Positions 9,328-17,958 of a stretch of DNA of 60,023 nt are shown piece by piece (within the stretch, counting starts at the first letter, position 1; every line of letters begins with the position of its first letter). The stretch is taken from positions 1 through 60,023 of the forward strand of contig CACVAX010000056.1 in NCBI GenBank assembly GCA_902727935.1, given 5' to 3'. This DNA is from an uncultured Sulfurovum sp. (GTDB lineage Bacteria; Campylobacterota; Campylobacteria; Campylobacterales; Sulfurovaceae). The notes under the pieces are model-generated. The model did not search any database. It had not been told where the DNA came from and worked only from the letters and a program-made list of their open reading frames with translations. The position numbers and the translations under genes were made by a program.

Positions 9328-10215
9328 TTACTCTACCATGTCATACAACGCTTCTATTTCCCTATCCCAAATCGTTTCATCAATAGTTTCTAATACTAAA
9401 GGAATATCATTCATACGCTCATCGTTCATAATAAACCTAAAGGTATCCCAACCTATCTCTCCTTGACCCAGTGAATGGTGTCTGTCCACTCGGCTTCCAA
9501 GCTTGGGCTTAGAATCATTAATGTGCATTGCAGATAAATACTCAAACCCAACCAAGCGTTCAAACTCATCCATGGTTGCCTCATACGCTTCACGTGTACG
9601 CAGGTCATAACCCCCTGTAAAGGTATGGCAAGTATCTAAACAAACACCTACCCTACTTTTGTCTTCTACTTTGTTAATAATATGGGCTAAATGCTCAAAT
9701 TTGTACCCTAAGTTTGTTCCTTGACCAGCTGTATTTTCAATAACCAATTTAACCTTCATCCCTTTAGTTGCTTCAATGGCAATATTTAAAGAGTCAGCAA
9801 TCACATCCAAACACGTCAACTCTGCTTCCATGATTTTATCAGCATATTTAGGGTCTTTCTTTCCCACTTTAACCAAGTGGCTTCCAGGGTGAAAATTGAG
9901 CAGTTCTAAGCCTAGCTGTTGACAACGCTCCAACTCATCAATAAATGCGTCACGCGACTTTTCTAATTTCTCAACTTCTGGATGACCAAGATTAATCAAA
10001 TAACTGTCATGAGGGAGTACATGTTTTGGTGAAACTCCAGACTTTTCAAGATTGGCTTTAAAGCTTACAATCATCTTTTCTTCTAAAGGTTTAGCTACCC
10101 ATTGACGTTGATTTTTAGTAAACAAAGCAAAAGCTTTTGCTCCAATCTTCATGGCATTCAAAGGAGCATTATCTACCCCACCACTTGCACTAACATGTGC
10201 TCCTACAAATTTCAT
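9328..10215 (-). CDS. nfo: Endonuclease IV (deoxyribonuclease IV, AP endonuclease)
   Basis: 295 residues, close to full family length (~280-300). Contains the TIM-barrel metal-site signatures: GAHVSASGG at the N-terminus, [34 protein letters not shown], and [12 protein letters not shown] near the C-terminus, followed by LVLETI. These supply the His/Glu/Asp ligands for the three zinc ions. It cleaves the backbone 5' of abasic sites in base-excision repair. Its ATG overlaps the stop of the upstream lipoprotein gene (TAATG), so the two are translated together. Identification is secure. Confidence 0.97.
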   Translation of the reverse strand: MKFVGAHVSASGGVDNAPLNAMKIGAKAFALFTKNQRQWVAKPLEEKMIVSFKANLEKSGVSPKHVLPHDSYLINLGHPEVEKLEKSRDAFIDELERCQQLGLELLNFHPGSHLVKVGKKDPKYADKIMEAELTCLDVIADSLNIAIEATKGMKVKLVIENTAGQGTNLGYKFEHLAHIINKVEDKSRVGVCLDTCHTFTGGYDLRTREAYEATMDEFERLVGFEYLSAMHINDSKPKLGSRVDRHHSLGQGEIGWDTFRFIMNDERMNDIPLVLETIDETIWDREIEALYDMVE

Positions 10216-10697
10216 TATTGTTCTCTCACTTTAATTACAATTTTATTTATTGTATCACGAAAAACTCTCTGAGTACTTACCACCGAGTAGGATATCTCAT
10301 AAACTTCTGCTTTGCTAATTTTCTGCACAAAACCACCCTCTTTTTTCTCTAAATTTTTTGCTTCAAAAATAGGTTTGCCACGAAAAATATTTTCTAACAA
10401 AGTATCAGGGTAGGCTTCACTTAACACTTCTTTATTAAAATCTTTTTTCTCCATGCATTTCATAAGTGATAAGCAAATATTTTGGGTATTAATCTCTAAA
10501 TCAACCAAAGGTTGTCCCGTAGCATAAACTTCGACTTTAATTTTAGAACCACTGTCATAAATAAAACCCATATCAGCAAACTTTATTGTGGGTGTTTTCA
10601 TAACAATAAACGCACTTTCTTGCTTTTTTGCTTCCTTAATAGAACAAGCTGTTAATAGAAGAACCATGATGGAAGTAAGGGATATTTTTTTAAACAT
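10215..10697 (-). CDS. Small lipoprotein of unknown function
   Basis: 160 residues; lipobox LLTAC (Cys18) after a short hydrophobic segment. No recognised domain. The mature part is mixed alpha/beta with two cysteines (ICLSLMKC), possibly a disulfide. The stop codon overlaps the nfo start by 1 nt. The arrangement of a small lipoprotein coupled to a DNA-repair gene has no evident functional logic and is probably just operon packing. Confidence 0.75.
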   Translation of the reverse strand: MFKKISLTSIMVLLLTACSIKEAKKQESAFIVMKTPTIKFADMGFIYDSGSKIKVEVYATGQPLVDLEINTQNICLSLMKCMEKKDFNKEVLSEAYPDTLLENIFRGKPIFEAKNLEKKEGGFVQKISKAEVYEISYSVVSTQRVFRDTINKIVIKVREQ

Positions 10698-10800
10698 AGA
10701 GGATTACCTTTTTTCAAAGTATTATATCAAAATTAATTCTTGGATAATTTAAGATTATATTAAGAATATATAGATATAATTTCGTCCACAAGCTGTTAAT

Positions 10801-10875
10801 GGCCCCTTCGTCTAATGGTTAGGATCCATGGTTTTCATCCATGTTATAGGAGTTCGAATCTCCTAGGGGTCACCA
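10801..10875 (+). tRNA. tRNA-Glu (anticodon TTC), copy 1
   Basis: 75 nt including encoded CCA. Acceptor GGCCCCT pairs with AGGGGTC (one G-U). The anticodon stem CATGG/CCATG holds the loop TTTTCAT with anticodon TTC. The T-arm contains GTTCGAATC. Preceded by an AT-rich segment with plausible promoter elements. Identical to copy 2. Confidence 0.97.
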
Positions 10876-10906
10876 TTATTAGCTTGTAACTTTTTTAAAA
10901 TTTAGT

Positions 10907-10981
10907 GGCCCCTTCGTCTAATGGTTAGGATCCATGGTTTTCATCCATGTTATAGGAGTTCGAATCTCCTAGGGGTCACCA
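10907..10981 (+). tRNA. tRNA-Glu (anticodon TTC), copy 2
   Basis: 75 nt, base-for-base the same as copy 1, starting 31 nt after its CCA. The spacer has no obvious promoter, so the pair is probably one transcript processed into two tRNAs. Confidence 0.97.
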
Positions 10982-11010
10982 CTAAATTACTTTTTTTCTT
11001 TCTTTTTATA

Positions 11011-11268
11011 TCACTTTTTATTTATTGGCTTAGGATAATCTTTCTGTCTTTCAAAAACATGAATCATTTTAGCAATACTATACCCCACCCCAAGAACAAA
11101 AACAACAACAGCCCAAAAACTCCAATTGGATATATAGAATTCTACTTGAATCAATGATAATATCAACCAAGACAATACACTCTCAGCGAAAAAATAAATA
11201 ATTGGCACAATAAAACGTTTTTTCCTACGCTCACTATCTCTTATATGCGTCTTTTTATTGATACCCAA
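11011..11268 (-). CDS. Small two-helix membrane protein, unknown
   Basis: 85 residues with a TTG start supported by a strong Shine-Dalgarno (AGGAG at 11275-11279, 6 nt upstream). Basic N-terminus (RRKKR), then two predicted transmembrane helices at about residues 20-40 and 48-66, and a basic tail. The layout resembles 2TM-type small membrane proteins. No function recognised. Its 3' end faces the tRNA-Glu pair. Confidence 0.6.
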   Translation of the reverse strand: MGINKKTHIRDSERRKKRFIVPIIYFFAESVLSWLILSLIQVEFYISNWSFWAVVVFVLGVGYSIAKMIHVFERQKDYPKPINKK

Positions 11269-11395
11269 GACAGTCTCCTAAATTATTTCTATCACTCTCA
11301 TGATTTATAATTATATTATACTTTAAAGTAATAAAAAATAATAAGAAAATTAATAATTAAAATATTTAAATGAAGAAGTTTATGTTAGAAGTGAC

Positions 11396-11422
11396 TGCAC
11401 TCATCCAAGAAAGATGAGTGCA
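11396..11422. other. 10-bp stem hairpin downstream of the flavoprotein gene
   Basis: Arms TGCACTCATC and GATGAGTGCA are perfect complements around a 7-nt loop, 21 nt past the flavoprotein stop codon. No T-run follows on the minus strand, so this may be an mRNA-stabilising 3' stem or a factor-dependent stop rather than a standard intrinsic terminator. Confidence 0.6.
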
Positions 11423-11442
11423 AATAATCAAAAAGATTAGAA

Positions 11443-12783
11443 CTAAGAGAACATTTCTCTAATTGAACCATTATACCACTCGTGAAGTGCTTTACCAACA
11501 CCTTGTGATCTAAATTTACCATTTCCATCTTTAGGCTTTGGAACAGCACCTTTACCTTTAAGTTTTCCAGATGGATCAGCATGGAACTCATGGGTTACCA
11601 TAATTGCTTCTTCAGGTGCACCATTTACCATTGAGTAACATACGTTTGCTGCTTTTTCTGGAAGACCTGCAACTGGGTCATTTTTCTTACCATTAAGCTG
11701 TGCAACTACTTGACCTGCTGCTCTTTTAGCACCCCAGATAGCTGTTTGACCTGATGGTGGAATTGCGTGACCTACTGCATCACCAATAACATAAACATTT
11801 TTGTCAGATGCTGAACGGAATGTATATCCTTCCATTGCTGCAAAACCTGCACCATTTGTTTTGATTCCAGCCATTGTTGTAATTGGAGAACATTTATTGA
11901 TTGGCATTAATGAACATACTTGGTAAGCTTCTGTATGTGATTTACCTTCAGCATCTTTATAAGTAATGGTACTTTTAGCTGTATCAACATCTGTTACTGT
12001 GCTTTCACCTCTATAATCAACAATATCTGCAAACTCATCTTTCCAAGCTTCTTTAAATGCTTTTGCTTTTGCAAACTTACCTGGTCTTGTATCAAGAACG
12101 ATAACTTTACCTTTGATTCCTTCTTGTTTCATGTAGTTAGCTACCATTGCAGTTCTTTCGTAAGGTGCTGGAGGACATCTAAACTTTCCTGAAGCTGGAG
12201 GAACAATAATCACGTTACCATCATCCATATTATCAAGTTGTCTTTTAAGTGCAAGGTGTTCACTTCCTGGCATTAAAGCTGCTGGACAAGCGTGTGCTAC
12301 AGCATTAATTTTAGCTGCATCCCATGTTGGGAATTGTTTTTCATAATCATAAGCAATACCTGGAGAAAGTGCAAGAATATCATAAGAAACAGTACCTGTT
12401 GTAGTAGTAACTGTTTTAGCTTTTCTATCAATAGCTGTTACTTCACCTTGATGAAAGTTATAACCATGTGCTTGTGCAGGTGCATAAAAGTCATGTGTTA
12501 ATTGAGCCAAAGTCATGCTTTCTAAACCACCAAGGTAAAGGTTTGATACAGGACAAGACATAAAGATATCTTTTTTCTCAATAACCGTTACCTCAACTGA
12601 TTTGTCTTGCTTTTTAATTTCTTTAGCCATGGTAAGTCCACCCCAACCACCACCAATGATAACAACTGATTTACCAGATGTCTTTGCTGCTGCTTTTGCT
12701 TCTGTTGTAACGACTGCTGGTACTACTGCTACTGCTGCTGCAACACCTGCTAATTTGAATAAGTCTCTTCTTTCCATACTCAT
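11443..12783 (-). CDS. Tat-exported flavocytochrome-c/SQR-like FAD oxidoreductase
   Basis: 446 residues. Twin-arginine signal ERRDLFKLAG, then a FAD-binding Rossmann motif IGGGWGG (residues 43-49), a second one near VIGDAVGHA, FRCPPAPYERTA (Cys203), and a C-terminal segment like the flavocytochrome c sulfide dehydrogenase flavin domain (WYNGSIREMFS). So it resembles FccB, which oxidises sulfide in the periplasm. Notably only one of the two redox cysteines of FccB is kept: Cys203 is present, but the second position (GWCPVD in classical FccB, from memory) reads GFAAME here; Cys298 nearby might substitute. No cytochrome c subunit is adjacent; a Rieske protein gene lies upstream instead. Substrate uncertain. 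Confidence 0.85.
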   Translation of the reverse strand: MSMERRDLFKLAGVAAAVAVVPAVVTTEAKAAAKTSGKSVVIIGGGWGGLTMAKEIKKQDKSVEVTVIEKKDIFMSCPVSNLYLGGLESMTLAQLTHDFYAPAQAHGYNFHQGEVTAIDRKAKTVTTTTGTVSYDILALSPGIAYDYEKQFPTWDAAKINAVAHACPAALMPGSEHLALKRQLDNMDDGNVIIVPPASGKFRCPPAPYERTAMVANYMKQEGIKGKVIVLDTRPGKFAKAKAFKEAWKDEFADIVDYRGESTVTDVDTAKSTITYKDAEGKSHTEAYQVCSLMPINKCSPITTMAGIKTNGAGFAAMEGYTFRSASDKNVYVIGDAVGHAIPPSGQTAIWGAKRAAGQVVAQLNGKKNDPVAGLPEKAANVCYSMVNGAPEEAIMVTHEFHADPSGKLKGKGAVPKPKDGNGKFRSQGVGKALHEWYNGSIREMFS

Positions 12784-13029
12784 ATGTGTATCCTTTTAAA
12801 TGTTTTGGTACAACGATGATAACGCAGAAAAGTTTAACAGAAGATAAAAATTGCTGTATTATTTAAATAAATTATTGCAAATAGTAACAATAATTATTAC
12901 TTATAAAAATCATAAGTAAAATAGTTTAAAAGTGAGGAGTAATTCTAAGTATACTGGGCTTTAGAGCCTATAAAGTAGAAGTTTAAATTAGAAAAAATGA
13001 AGAAGTAATTATAGATAAAGCTAGGGTTG

Positions 13030-13052
13030 TGGTAGATAAACTATATCTACCA
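13030..13052. other. Hairpin after the Rieske gene
   Basis: Arms TGGTAGATA and TATCTACCA enclose a 5-nt loop, 12 nt past the Rieske stop. There is no U-tract on the minus strand, so its role as terminator or processing stem is open. Confidence 0.45.
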
Positions 13053-13064
13053 TAATTGTTTGGC

Positions 13065-13799
13065 TTAGAACTGTTGAATATCTTTAGAAAAGTTCTTCAA
13101 TGTTGTAACTTTAGCTTCTGTTTTAACAAGTTTTTTAGCTTTACGTTTACCTCCGTAATACTTTTTAAACTCACCTTTAAATGCTTTTAAGTACTCATGA
13201 AACTTGTCTGGTCCTAATGCACCTACAGCCCAGATTACATCATCTGCATCAATTTCAAGAACAATTTGTGTTAAAGCTTCTGTTGCTGGTCCAGTTACTC
13301 TTCTACCACCATCTTTTGGCGTAAAAGCAGAAAGGTGTGAAGAACATACAAATACACCCCCTACAGCTTTATCGTAAGCCAGTGTTTTTGTACCTGTAGG
13401 CACATACTGGAAGAAAGAAGTATCAGGCTGTGGATGTGTTAATTGGTGAGGACAAATTGCAGAATAAGCTACAATTGAACCATCTTTACCTACACCACCT
13501 TTAAATTCATATTCTGTACCATCATCAGCTTTTAGTTTTGCTGTTTTATCTGTTGGTCCATCTAATTGTACAAGAATAGAAGGTGTTCCTACATGAGGAA
13601 AGTTAAATACATAATTCTCTTCCTTAACTAAATTTGCAGATTTTAATGGATTACCATCTGCATCCTTTAACATAATTTTATCATATGACTTATAAAGTGA
13701 TCCATCTTCTGCTCTTAATGTTTCTGTAATTAATGATGGTGCTACTATAATTGCTGCAGCTGTTGTTCCAGATAGTTTTAAAAAACCTCTTCTTTCCAT
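13065..13799 (-). CDS. Tat-exported Rieske [2Fe-2S] protein
   Basis: 244 residues. Twin-arginine signal MERRGFLKLSG. The Rieske cluster ligands are visible as CPH (Cys116, His118) and CSSH (Cys152, His155). The second loop lacks extra cysteines for the stabilising disulfide seen in bc1-type Rieske proteins, making it more like the small subunit of arsenite oxidase or other periplasmic Rieske proteins. The C-terminus is unusually basic (YYGGKRKAKKLVK). Same strand as the flavoprotein gene 281 nt downstream, both Tat-exported, both redox. They are a plausible electron-transfer pair, but no molybdoenzyme gene is nearby. Confidence 0.85.
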   Translation of the reverse strand: MERRGFLKLSGTTAAAIIVAPSLITETLRAEDGSLYKSYDKIMLKDADGNPLKSANLVKEENYVFNFPHVGTPSILVQLDGPTDKTAKLKADDGTEYEFKGGVGKDGSIVAYSAICPHQLTHPQPDTSFFQYVPTGTKTLAYDKAVGGVFVCSSHLSAFTPKDGGRRVTGPATEALTQIVLEIDADDVIWAVGALGPDKFHEYLKAFKGEFKKYYGGKRKAKKLVKTEAKVTTLKNFSKDIQQF

Positions 13800-14009
13800 A
13801 ATATTATCCTTTTAGTGTTAATTTCATTCAGATTAATTATATTATTTTATAATTAAAGTAAACTCTGATAGATTTATTTTATGTAAAAATTGTCAAGAAT
13901 AGTGTATTTTTTCCTCAACTTGCTACTTTTTCACTAGAATCATCTAATTCCTGCTCAACCAATTACTTTTTTGTTATAATCCAAAAAATTCACCTAACAA
14001 GGAAAAAAC

Positions 14010-14297
14010 ATGTCTGAACTCAAAAAATTTCGTCTTATTAACAAAATAGAAGGTATCTCTTTTCTAATTTTACTTTTTGTTGCTATGCCACTTAAATATT
14101 TCGCTGGAATTCCAATGGCTACTAAAATTGTAGGAATGCTTCATGGTATTTTTGTTTTTGCATTTCTTTACCAACTTTTTGCAGCCTCTGATGAAGCACC
14201 ATTCTCAGGAAAAGAAATGGCAATTTTAACCCTTATGTCACTCATTCCTTTTGGAAGCTTTTACAATGACAAATTATGTGCTGCGAAAGAGAAATAA
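14010..14297 (+). CDS. DUF3817 small integral membrane protein
   Basis: 95 residues with three hydrophobic helices. 'FRLINKIEGISFLILLF', the central GMLHGIFVF and the PFGSFYNDK end are the DUF3817 pattern. Function of the family is unknown. SD AAGGAA precedes the ATG by 9 nt. Reads in the same direction as pgeF 42 nt downstream. Confidence 0.85.
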   Translation: MSELKKFRLINKIEGISFLILLFVAMPLKYFAGIPMATKIVGMLHGIFVFAFLYQLFAASDEAPFSGKEMAILTLMSLIPFGSFYNDKLCAAKEK

Positions 14298-14339
14298 TAT
14301 CAAGCCCTATATACTTACATATTATATAGGTCTAAGATA

Positions 14340-15092
14340 ATGAAAAATATCCATACTTTTCATAACTTATCTAAAGAAGTATTGTGTCATCACTTGGTGA
14401 CACAAAAAGACAAGACATTACCCTACTCTTTTTCCTTGGCACTACATACCAATGAAGAAAAAGAAGAGATACTAAAAAATAGACATCATTTTTCTCAATA
14501 TTTTCCTCAAAAAAAGTTTATAGTTGCCAATCAAACACACAGTGCAAACATACATATTGTAAATAAACATGAAGAGTTGGGATGGAAGTCTATCTCCAGT
14601 GCCATAAAAAACTGTGATGCCCTTATTAGTAATAAGAAAAATATTATGCTCACTATTTTAACAGCAGATTGTGTTCCTATCTTACTTTTTGACCCAATAC
14701 AAAAAGTAGTCGCAGCTGTTCATGCTGGTTGGAAAGGCACACAACAAGAAATTCTTTTCAAAACAGTGCAAAAAATGAAAAAGACTTTCAACACTAATCC
14801 TAAAGATATTTTAGCTGGAATAGCACCAAGTATTGGAAAATGCTGTTACGAAGTTGACTGGAATGTGGCAAAATATTTTAAAGATGTTCCAGATGCCTAT
14901 GAAGAACAGCACCCTAAATATATGCTGGATTTACCTCATATTAATAAGCTTCAACTCTTAAAAGCAGGACTTTATGAAACACATATTGAAATGTCTAAAA
15001 TCTGTACAGCTTGTGAAGTTGAATATTATTTTTCTTACAGAAAAGAAAATGCTTGTTCTGGACGCTTCATGTCAATGATTGGATTAAACTAA
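14340..15092 (+). CDS. pgeF: Peptidoglycan editing factor PgeF / multi-copper polyphenol oxidoreductase family
   Basis: 250 residues, usual family length. Key motifs: NQTHSANIHIV, TADCVPILLFDP, HAGWKGT, GIAPSIGKCCYEV. These carry the conserved Cys and His residues that bind zinc in the YfiH/PgeF fold. The family has been linked to removal of wrongly incorporated L-Ser from peptidoglycan precursors and to purine nucleoside phosphorylase activity. The two convergent genes (this and the rhodanese) overlap by 4 nt at their stops. Confidence 0.9.
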   Translation: MKNIHTFHNLSKEVLCHHLVTQKDKTLPYSFSLALHTNEEKEEILKNRHHFSQYFPQKKFIVANQTHSANIHIVNKHEELGWKSISSAIKNCDALISNKKNIMLTILTADCVPILLFDPIQKVVAAVHAGWKGTQQEILFKTVQKMKKTFNTNPKDILAGIAPSIGKCCYEVDWNVAKYFKDVPDAYEEQHPKYMLDLPHINKLQLLKAGLYETHIEMSKICTACEVEYYFSYRKENACSGRFMSMIGLN

Positions 15093-15484
15093 TTATGTTT
15101 CACTTCATACCCAGCACGAATCCAAAAAACAACCCCACCTTCAAGATTTAAAACTTTAAAACCTTTTTTAGCTAATATTCTTGAAGCCTCAACAGAGCGT
15201 TCTCCTCTTTCTGAATAGAGCAAAATTTTTTTAGTACCAAGCTCTATCTCTTGGAGTTTATCCATTCTAAAATGTAAGGCATTCTCTATATGATCTTTAT
15301 CAAACTCTTTTTGTGAGCGAACATCAACAAGCAAAATATTAGAGGGTTTTTGAAGCAAAACATAGGCTTCTTGGGGAGAAATATTTTCAAAATCAGATAA
15401 AATCCATCCTTTGAAATAAGCAAAATAAGCTAACATGGCTGTCATAGACAACCACATTAGAAGGTTTATAAATCTATCCGTCAC
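15089..15484 (-). CDS. Membrane-anchored rhodanese-like protein lacking the active-site Cys
   Basis: 131 residues: an N-terminal TM anchor (residues 7-25) and a single rhodanese domain with the usual VDVRSQKEFDKDHIENALHF segment. The active-site loop, normally C-x-x-G-x-R-S, reads YSERGERS, so the sulfur-carrying Cys is Ser. It is therefore probably non-catalytic, maybe a binding or phosphatase-like (Cdc25-fold) scaffold. The start overlaps the end of the ppiC gene by 11 nt, so it is the last cistron of the dnaG-ppiC run. Confidence 0.85.
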   Translation of the reverse strand: MTDRFINLLMWLSMTAMLAYFAYFKGWILSDFENISPQEAYVLLQKPSNILLVDVRSQKEFDKDHIENALHFRMDKLQEIELGTKKILLYSERGERSVEASRILAKKGFKVLNLEGGVVFWIRAGYEVKHN

Positions 15485-15755
15485 GGTTAGTGATAAATAT
15501 TAAATGATATCCAAACTGTGTTTGTACTGGTCCATGAACAACTTTTAACTCGTCATTAAAAACTACTTTATCAAATTCTGGAACCATTTGACCTTGATCA
15601 AAAATCCCTAAATCTCCACCTTGCGCTCCTGATGGACACTGCGACTTTTCTTTCGCTGCTGCTTCAAAAGTAATTTCTCCTGAAGTAATTTGATCTTTAA
15701 GTGCCTGACACTCTTCTTGGGTTTCTACTAAAATATGTTTCGCTGCTGCTGCCAT
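15474..15755 (-). CDS. Parvulin-type peptidyl-prolyl cis-trans isomerase (PpiC-like)
   Basis: 93 residues, a stand-alone cytoplasmic parvulin without signal peptide. Motifs KHILVETQEE, SQCPSGAQGGDLG, MVPEFDKVVF and VHGPVQTQFGYHLI are the parvulin core with the conserved His and Phe residues. It isomerises Xaa-Pro bonds during folding. Follows dnaG by 20 nt, and its end overlaps the rhodanese start. Confidence 0.92.
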   Translation of the reverse strand: MAAAAKHILVETQEECQALKDQITSGEITFEAAAKEKSQCPSGAQGGDLGIFDQGQMVPEFDKVVFNDELKVVHGPVQTQFGYHLIFITNRDG

Positions 15756-15775
15756 GTTTTAATCCTTTGTTTATT

Positions 15776-17422
15776 TTAAAATCCATACGTAACAAGTTCG
15801 CCACGCTTTAGTCGAGGCATTATATCTCCTCTTAGCTTACGAAGTAGAAAACTCTTTTTTAATAAAGACAGTGAGTTATCCAATGGAATTCTTTTGAGTT
15901 TTTTTTCATAAAAAACATATAAAAAAGAAGATAACTCACGTATCAATTGCTCTTTTGTCAATATTTTAATACTCTCATCAAATAATAAGTTTCTTAAATT
16001 AGCATTTTCTTGGTTTTGAATGACAGCAGTAAATAGAGCATCATATTTACCAAACATTGAAGGCTCTATAAAATTAATCACTTCATCAATAAACTCCCTA
16101 TGTTCCATCAAAGTTTTAATAATGTTTAATAATCCCATATTATCTTGATTTGAATCAAAACGTGGTTTTGTCTTTTCAAGTTTTACTTGTTCCCCAAAAA
16201 GAGCCTCATTTACACCCAAAGCCGTAGAAGCATGGGCAATATATGCTTCACGAATAATTGGACTTAAAGTATCTAAATAAACTTTAACAGCTTTAAAAGC
16301 CACCTCTTTTTCTCTTGGATTGTTTAAATCATAAGACTTCGCCATCATCTCTATCACAAACGGAATCAGTGCTTGACCATGACGTAACAAGTTAGCAACT
16401 TCTTGAACCTGCCCCACAGCAATCATATCAGCAGGATCTTTTCCATCTGGAAACAGTACAACCGAGCCATCAAAACCAGATGCTGTTAACATGGTAGCAG
16501 CTTTAAGTGCAGCAGCCACACCTGCTTTGTCACCATCATAAGCCAAAATAATATGAGGTTCACCCTTGCGTAAAATGGGTAAATGCTCTTGGGTTAAAGC
16601 TGTTCCCAAAGTAGCCACTGCCTCATGAAAACCAGCTTGATGAAACATGATTACATCTAAATAACCCTCACAAACAATCAGCTTTTTATTCTTATAAATC
16701 GATTCTTTGGCTTTAGAGTACCCATACAAAAGACGAGATTTATTAAACATTTTGGTTTGAGGTGAATTAATGTATTTTGCAGGATGGTTGCTAATTGTCC
16801 GTCCCCCAAAACCAACAATAGCACCAGAGGTAGAATAAATAGGAAATGTAATACGTTCTGTCAAACGAGCATAAAACCCACCTCGTTCACTTTGGGCAAC
16901 GACACCAGCTTCTTCTGCATTAGGAATGGTAAGCATATTAGCTGAGAGAAAATGCATAAGCTCTTGCGAAGCCCCCACATAACCAATACCAAAAGTTTCA
17001 ATCGACTGCTGTGTTATGCCTCTATTACGTAAATATTTTAAAGAAACAGGCATGGCATCTAAATTTTTTGTATACCAAGCTTGTACTTGTTCTAAAACTC
17101 TTCTCGCATCATTATTATCAGAAGTTCCTTGTGTGTAAGCCAAGGAAAAGTTCATCATAGAAGCAATCTTTTCCAGTGCTTCTGGATAGTTTAACTTTTC
17201 ATACTCTTGAACAAATTTTATGGCATCACCACCAACACCACAGCCAAAACAATGGTAAATCTGTTTAGCAGGACTAATAACAAAACTCGGTGTCTTCTCC
17301 CCATGAAAAGGACAATTAGCTTTAAAGTTTGCTCCTGCTTTTTTAACTTCGATATAGTTGGAAATAATATCAACAATGTCCATGTTATTTTTAAGTTGTT
17401 CTACTGATGCGTTGTCTATCAT
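15776..17422 (-). CDS. dnaG: DNA primase
   Basis: 548 residues. N-terminal CHC2 zinc finger (CPFHGEKTPSF...YHCFGCG, residues about 38-62), RNA-polymerase core with TOPRIM motifs IVCEGYLDVI and ILAYDGDKAG, and a C-terminal helicase-binding region. It makes RNA primers for replication. Its ATG overlaps the TGA of the upstream nuclease-like gene in an ATGA arrangement, so primase translation may be coupled to that accessory gene. Essential gene; identification secure. Confidence 0.97.
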   Translation of the reverse strand: MIDNASVEQLKNNMDIVDIISNYIEVKKAGANFKANCPFHGEKTPSFVISPAKQIYHCFGCGVGGDAIKFVQEYEKLNYPEALEKIASMMNFSLAYTQGTSDNNDARRVLEQVQAWYTKNLDAMPVSLKYLRNRGITQQSIETFGIGYVGASQELMHFLSANMLTIPNAEEAGVVAQSERGGFYARLTERITFPIYSTSGAIVGFGGRTISNHPAKYINSPQTKMFNKSRLLYGYSKAKESIYKNKKLIVCEGYLDVIMFHQAGFHEAVATLGTALTQEHLPILRKGEPHIILAYDGDKAGVAAALKAATMLTASGFDGSVVLFPDGKDPADMIAVGQVQEVANLLRHGQALIPFVIEMMAKSYDLNNPREKEVAFKAVKVYLDTLSPIIREAYIAHASTALGVNEALFGEQVKLEKTKPRFDSNQDNMGLLNIIKTLMEHREFIDEVINFIEPSMFGKYDALFTAVIQNQENANLRNLLFDESIKILTKEQLIRELSSFLYVFYEKKLKRIPLDNSLSLLKKSFLLRKLRGDIMPRLKRGELVTYGF

Positions 17423-17958
17423 AGAAACTCTTTTTCACACTTATAGAGAAGTTTGGTTTTATACTTTTTTAAAAAAACTTCTTGTCGGCTCATATCTTTA
17501 GCACTTCTTGGTACTCGACTAATTGTTTCACCTGTTCGTATACAATTAACACAAACATAGGCTTCTAATTTCTTATCTTTATCTAGATCATTTTCTCTAA
17601 AGTATTGAATAAAAGATTCTAATTGATCCGTTGCCCCTTTTTGATTATCTTTAACATTTTTTCGTTTACATATTTTTAGTTCAATGAAACAAACTACTTC
17701 ATCTGTAAATACCATGCAATCCGAACGAGAAGGATCAGAAGAAGATAATAAACAAGCATCAACAGCTAAAAATCCAATATTTTTTTCACTTAAATTAAAA
17801 ACTTGAAATTCAGTTTGACCTTTTCCATCAATATAACATCTTCCTTGTTGCTTATCATCATAAAGGTCAATTTTTTTCTTAGAAGTTTGCATTAAACATT
17901 CTTTATCAAATATATGAGGAAAAAGGATTTCTAACTTATCTATCATCAGAATATTCAC
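17419..17958 (-). CDS. Putative PD-(D/E)XK nuclease partner of an AAA ATPase
   Basis: 179 residues with no family I can name. The segment SDCMVFTDEVVCFIELKICK fits a PD-(D/E)XK active site: Asp80, then Glu93-x-Lys95 at the usual distance, and a downstream Gln112 in a helix. The start overlaps the ATPase gene by 23 nt and the stop overlaps dnaG by 4 nt. Two-gene ATPase plus nuclease cassettes of this type are common anti-phage modules. Function here is inferred from the motif and the pairing. It could instead be a non-nucleolytic regulator. Confidence 0.6.
   Translation of the reverse strand: MNILMIDKLEILFPHIFDKECLMQTSKKKIDLYDDKQQGRCYIDGKGQTEFQVFNLSEKNIGFLAVDACLLSSSDPSRSDCMVFTDEVVCFIELKICKRKNVKDNQKGATDQLESFIQYFRENDLDKDKKLEAYVCVNCIRTGETISRVPRSAKDMSRQEVFLKKYKTKLLYKCEKEFL

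Noticed and set aside
10801-10981. Repeated tRNA as attachment sites of an integrated element
   Set aside because: Both copies are complete genes only 31 nt apart; there is no integrase or cargo between them.
10921-11157. Plus-strand open frame overlapping a tRNA
   Set aside because: It begins inside tRNA-Glu copy 2 and runs antisense to the small membrane protein gene, which has a strong ribosome-binding site.
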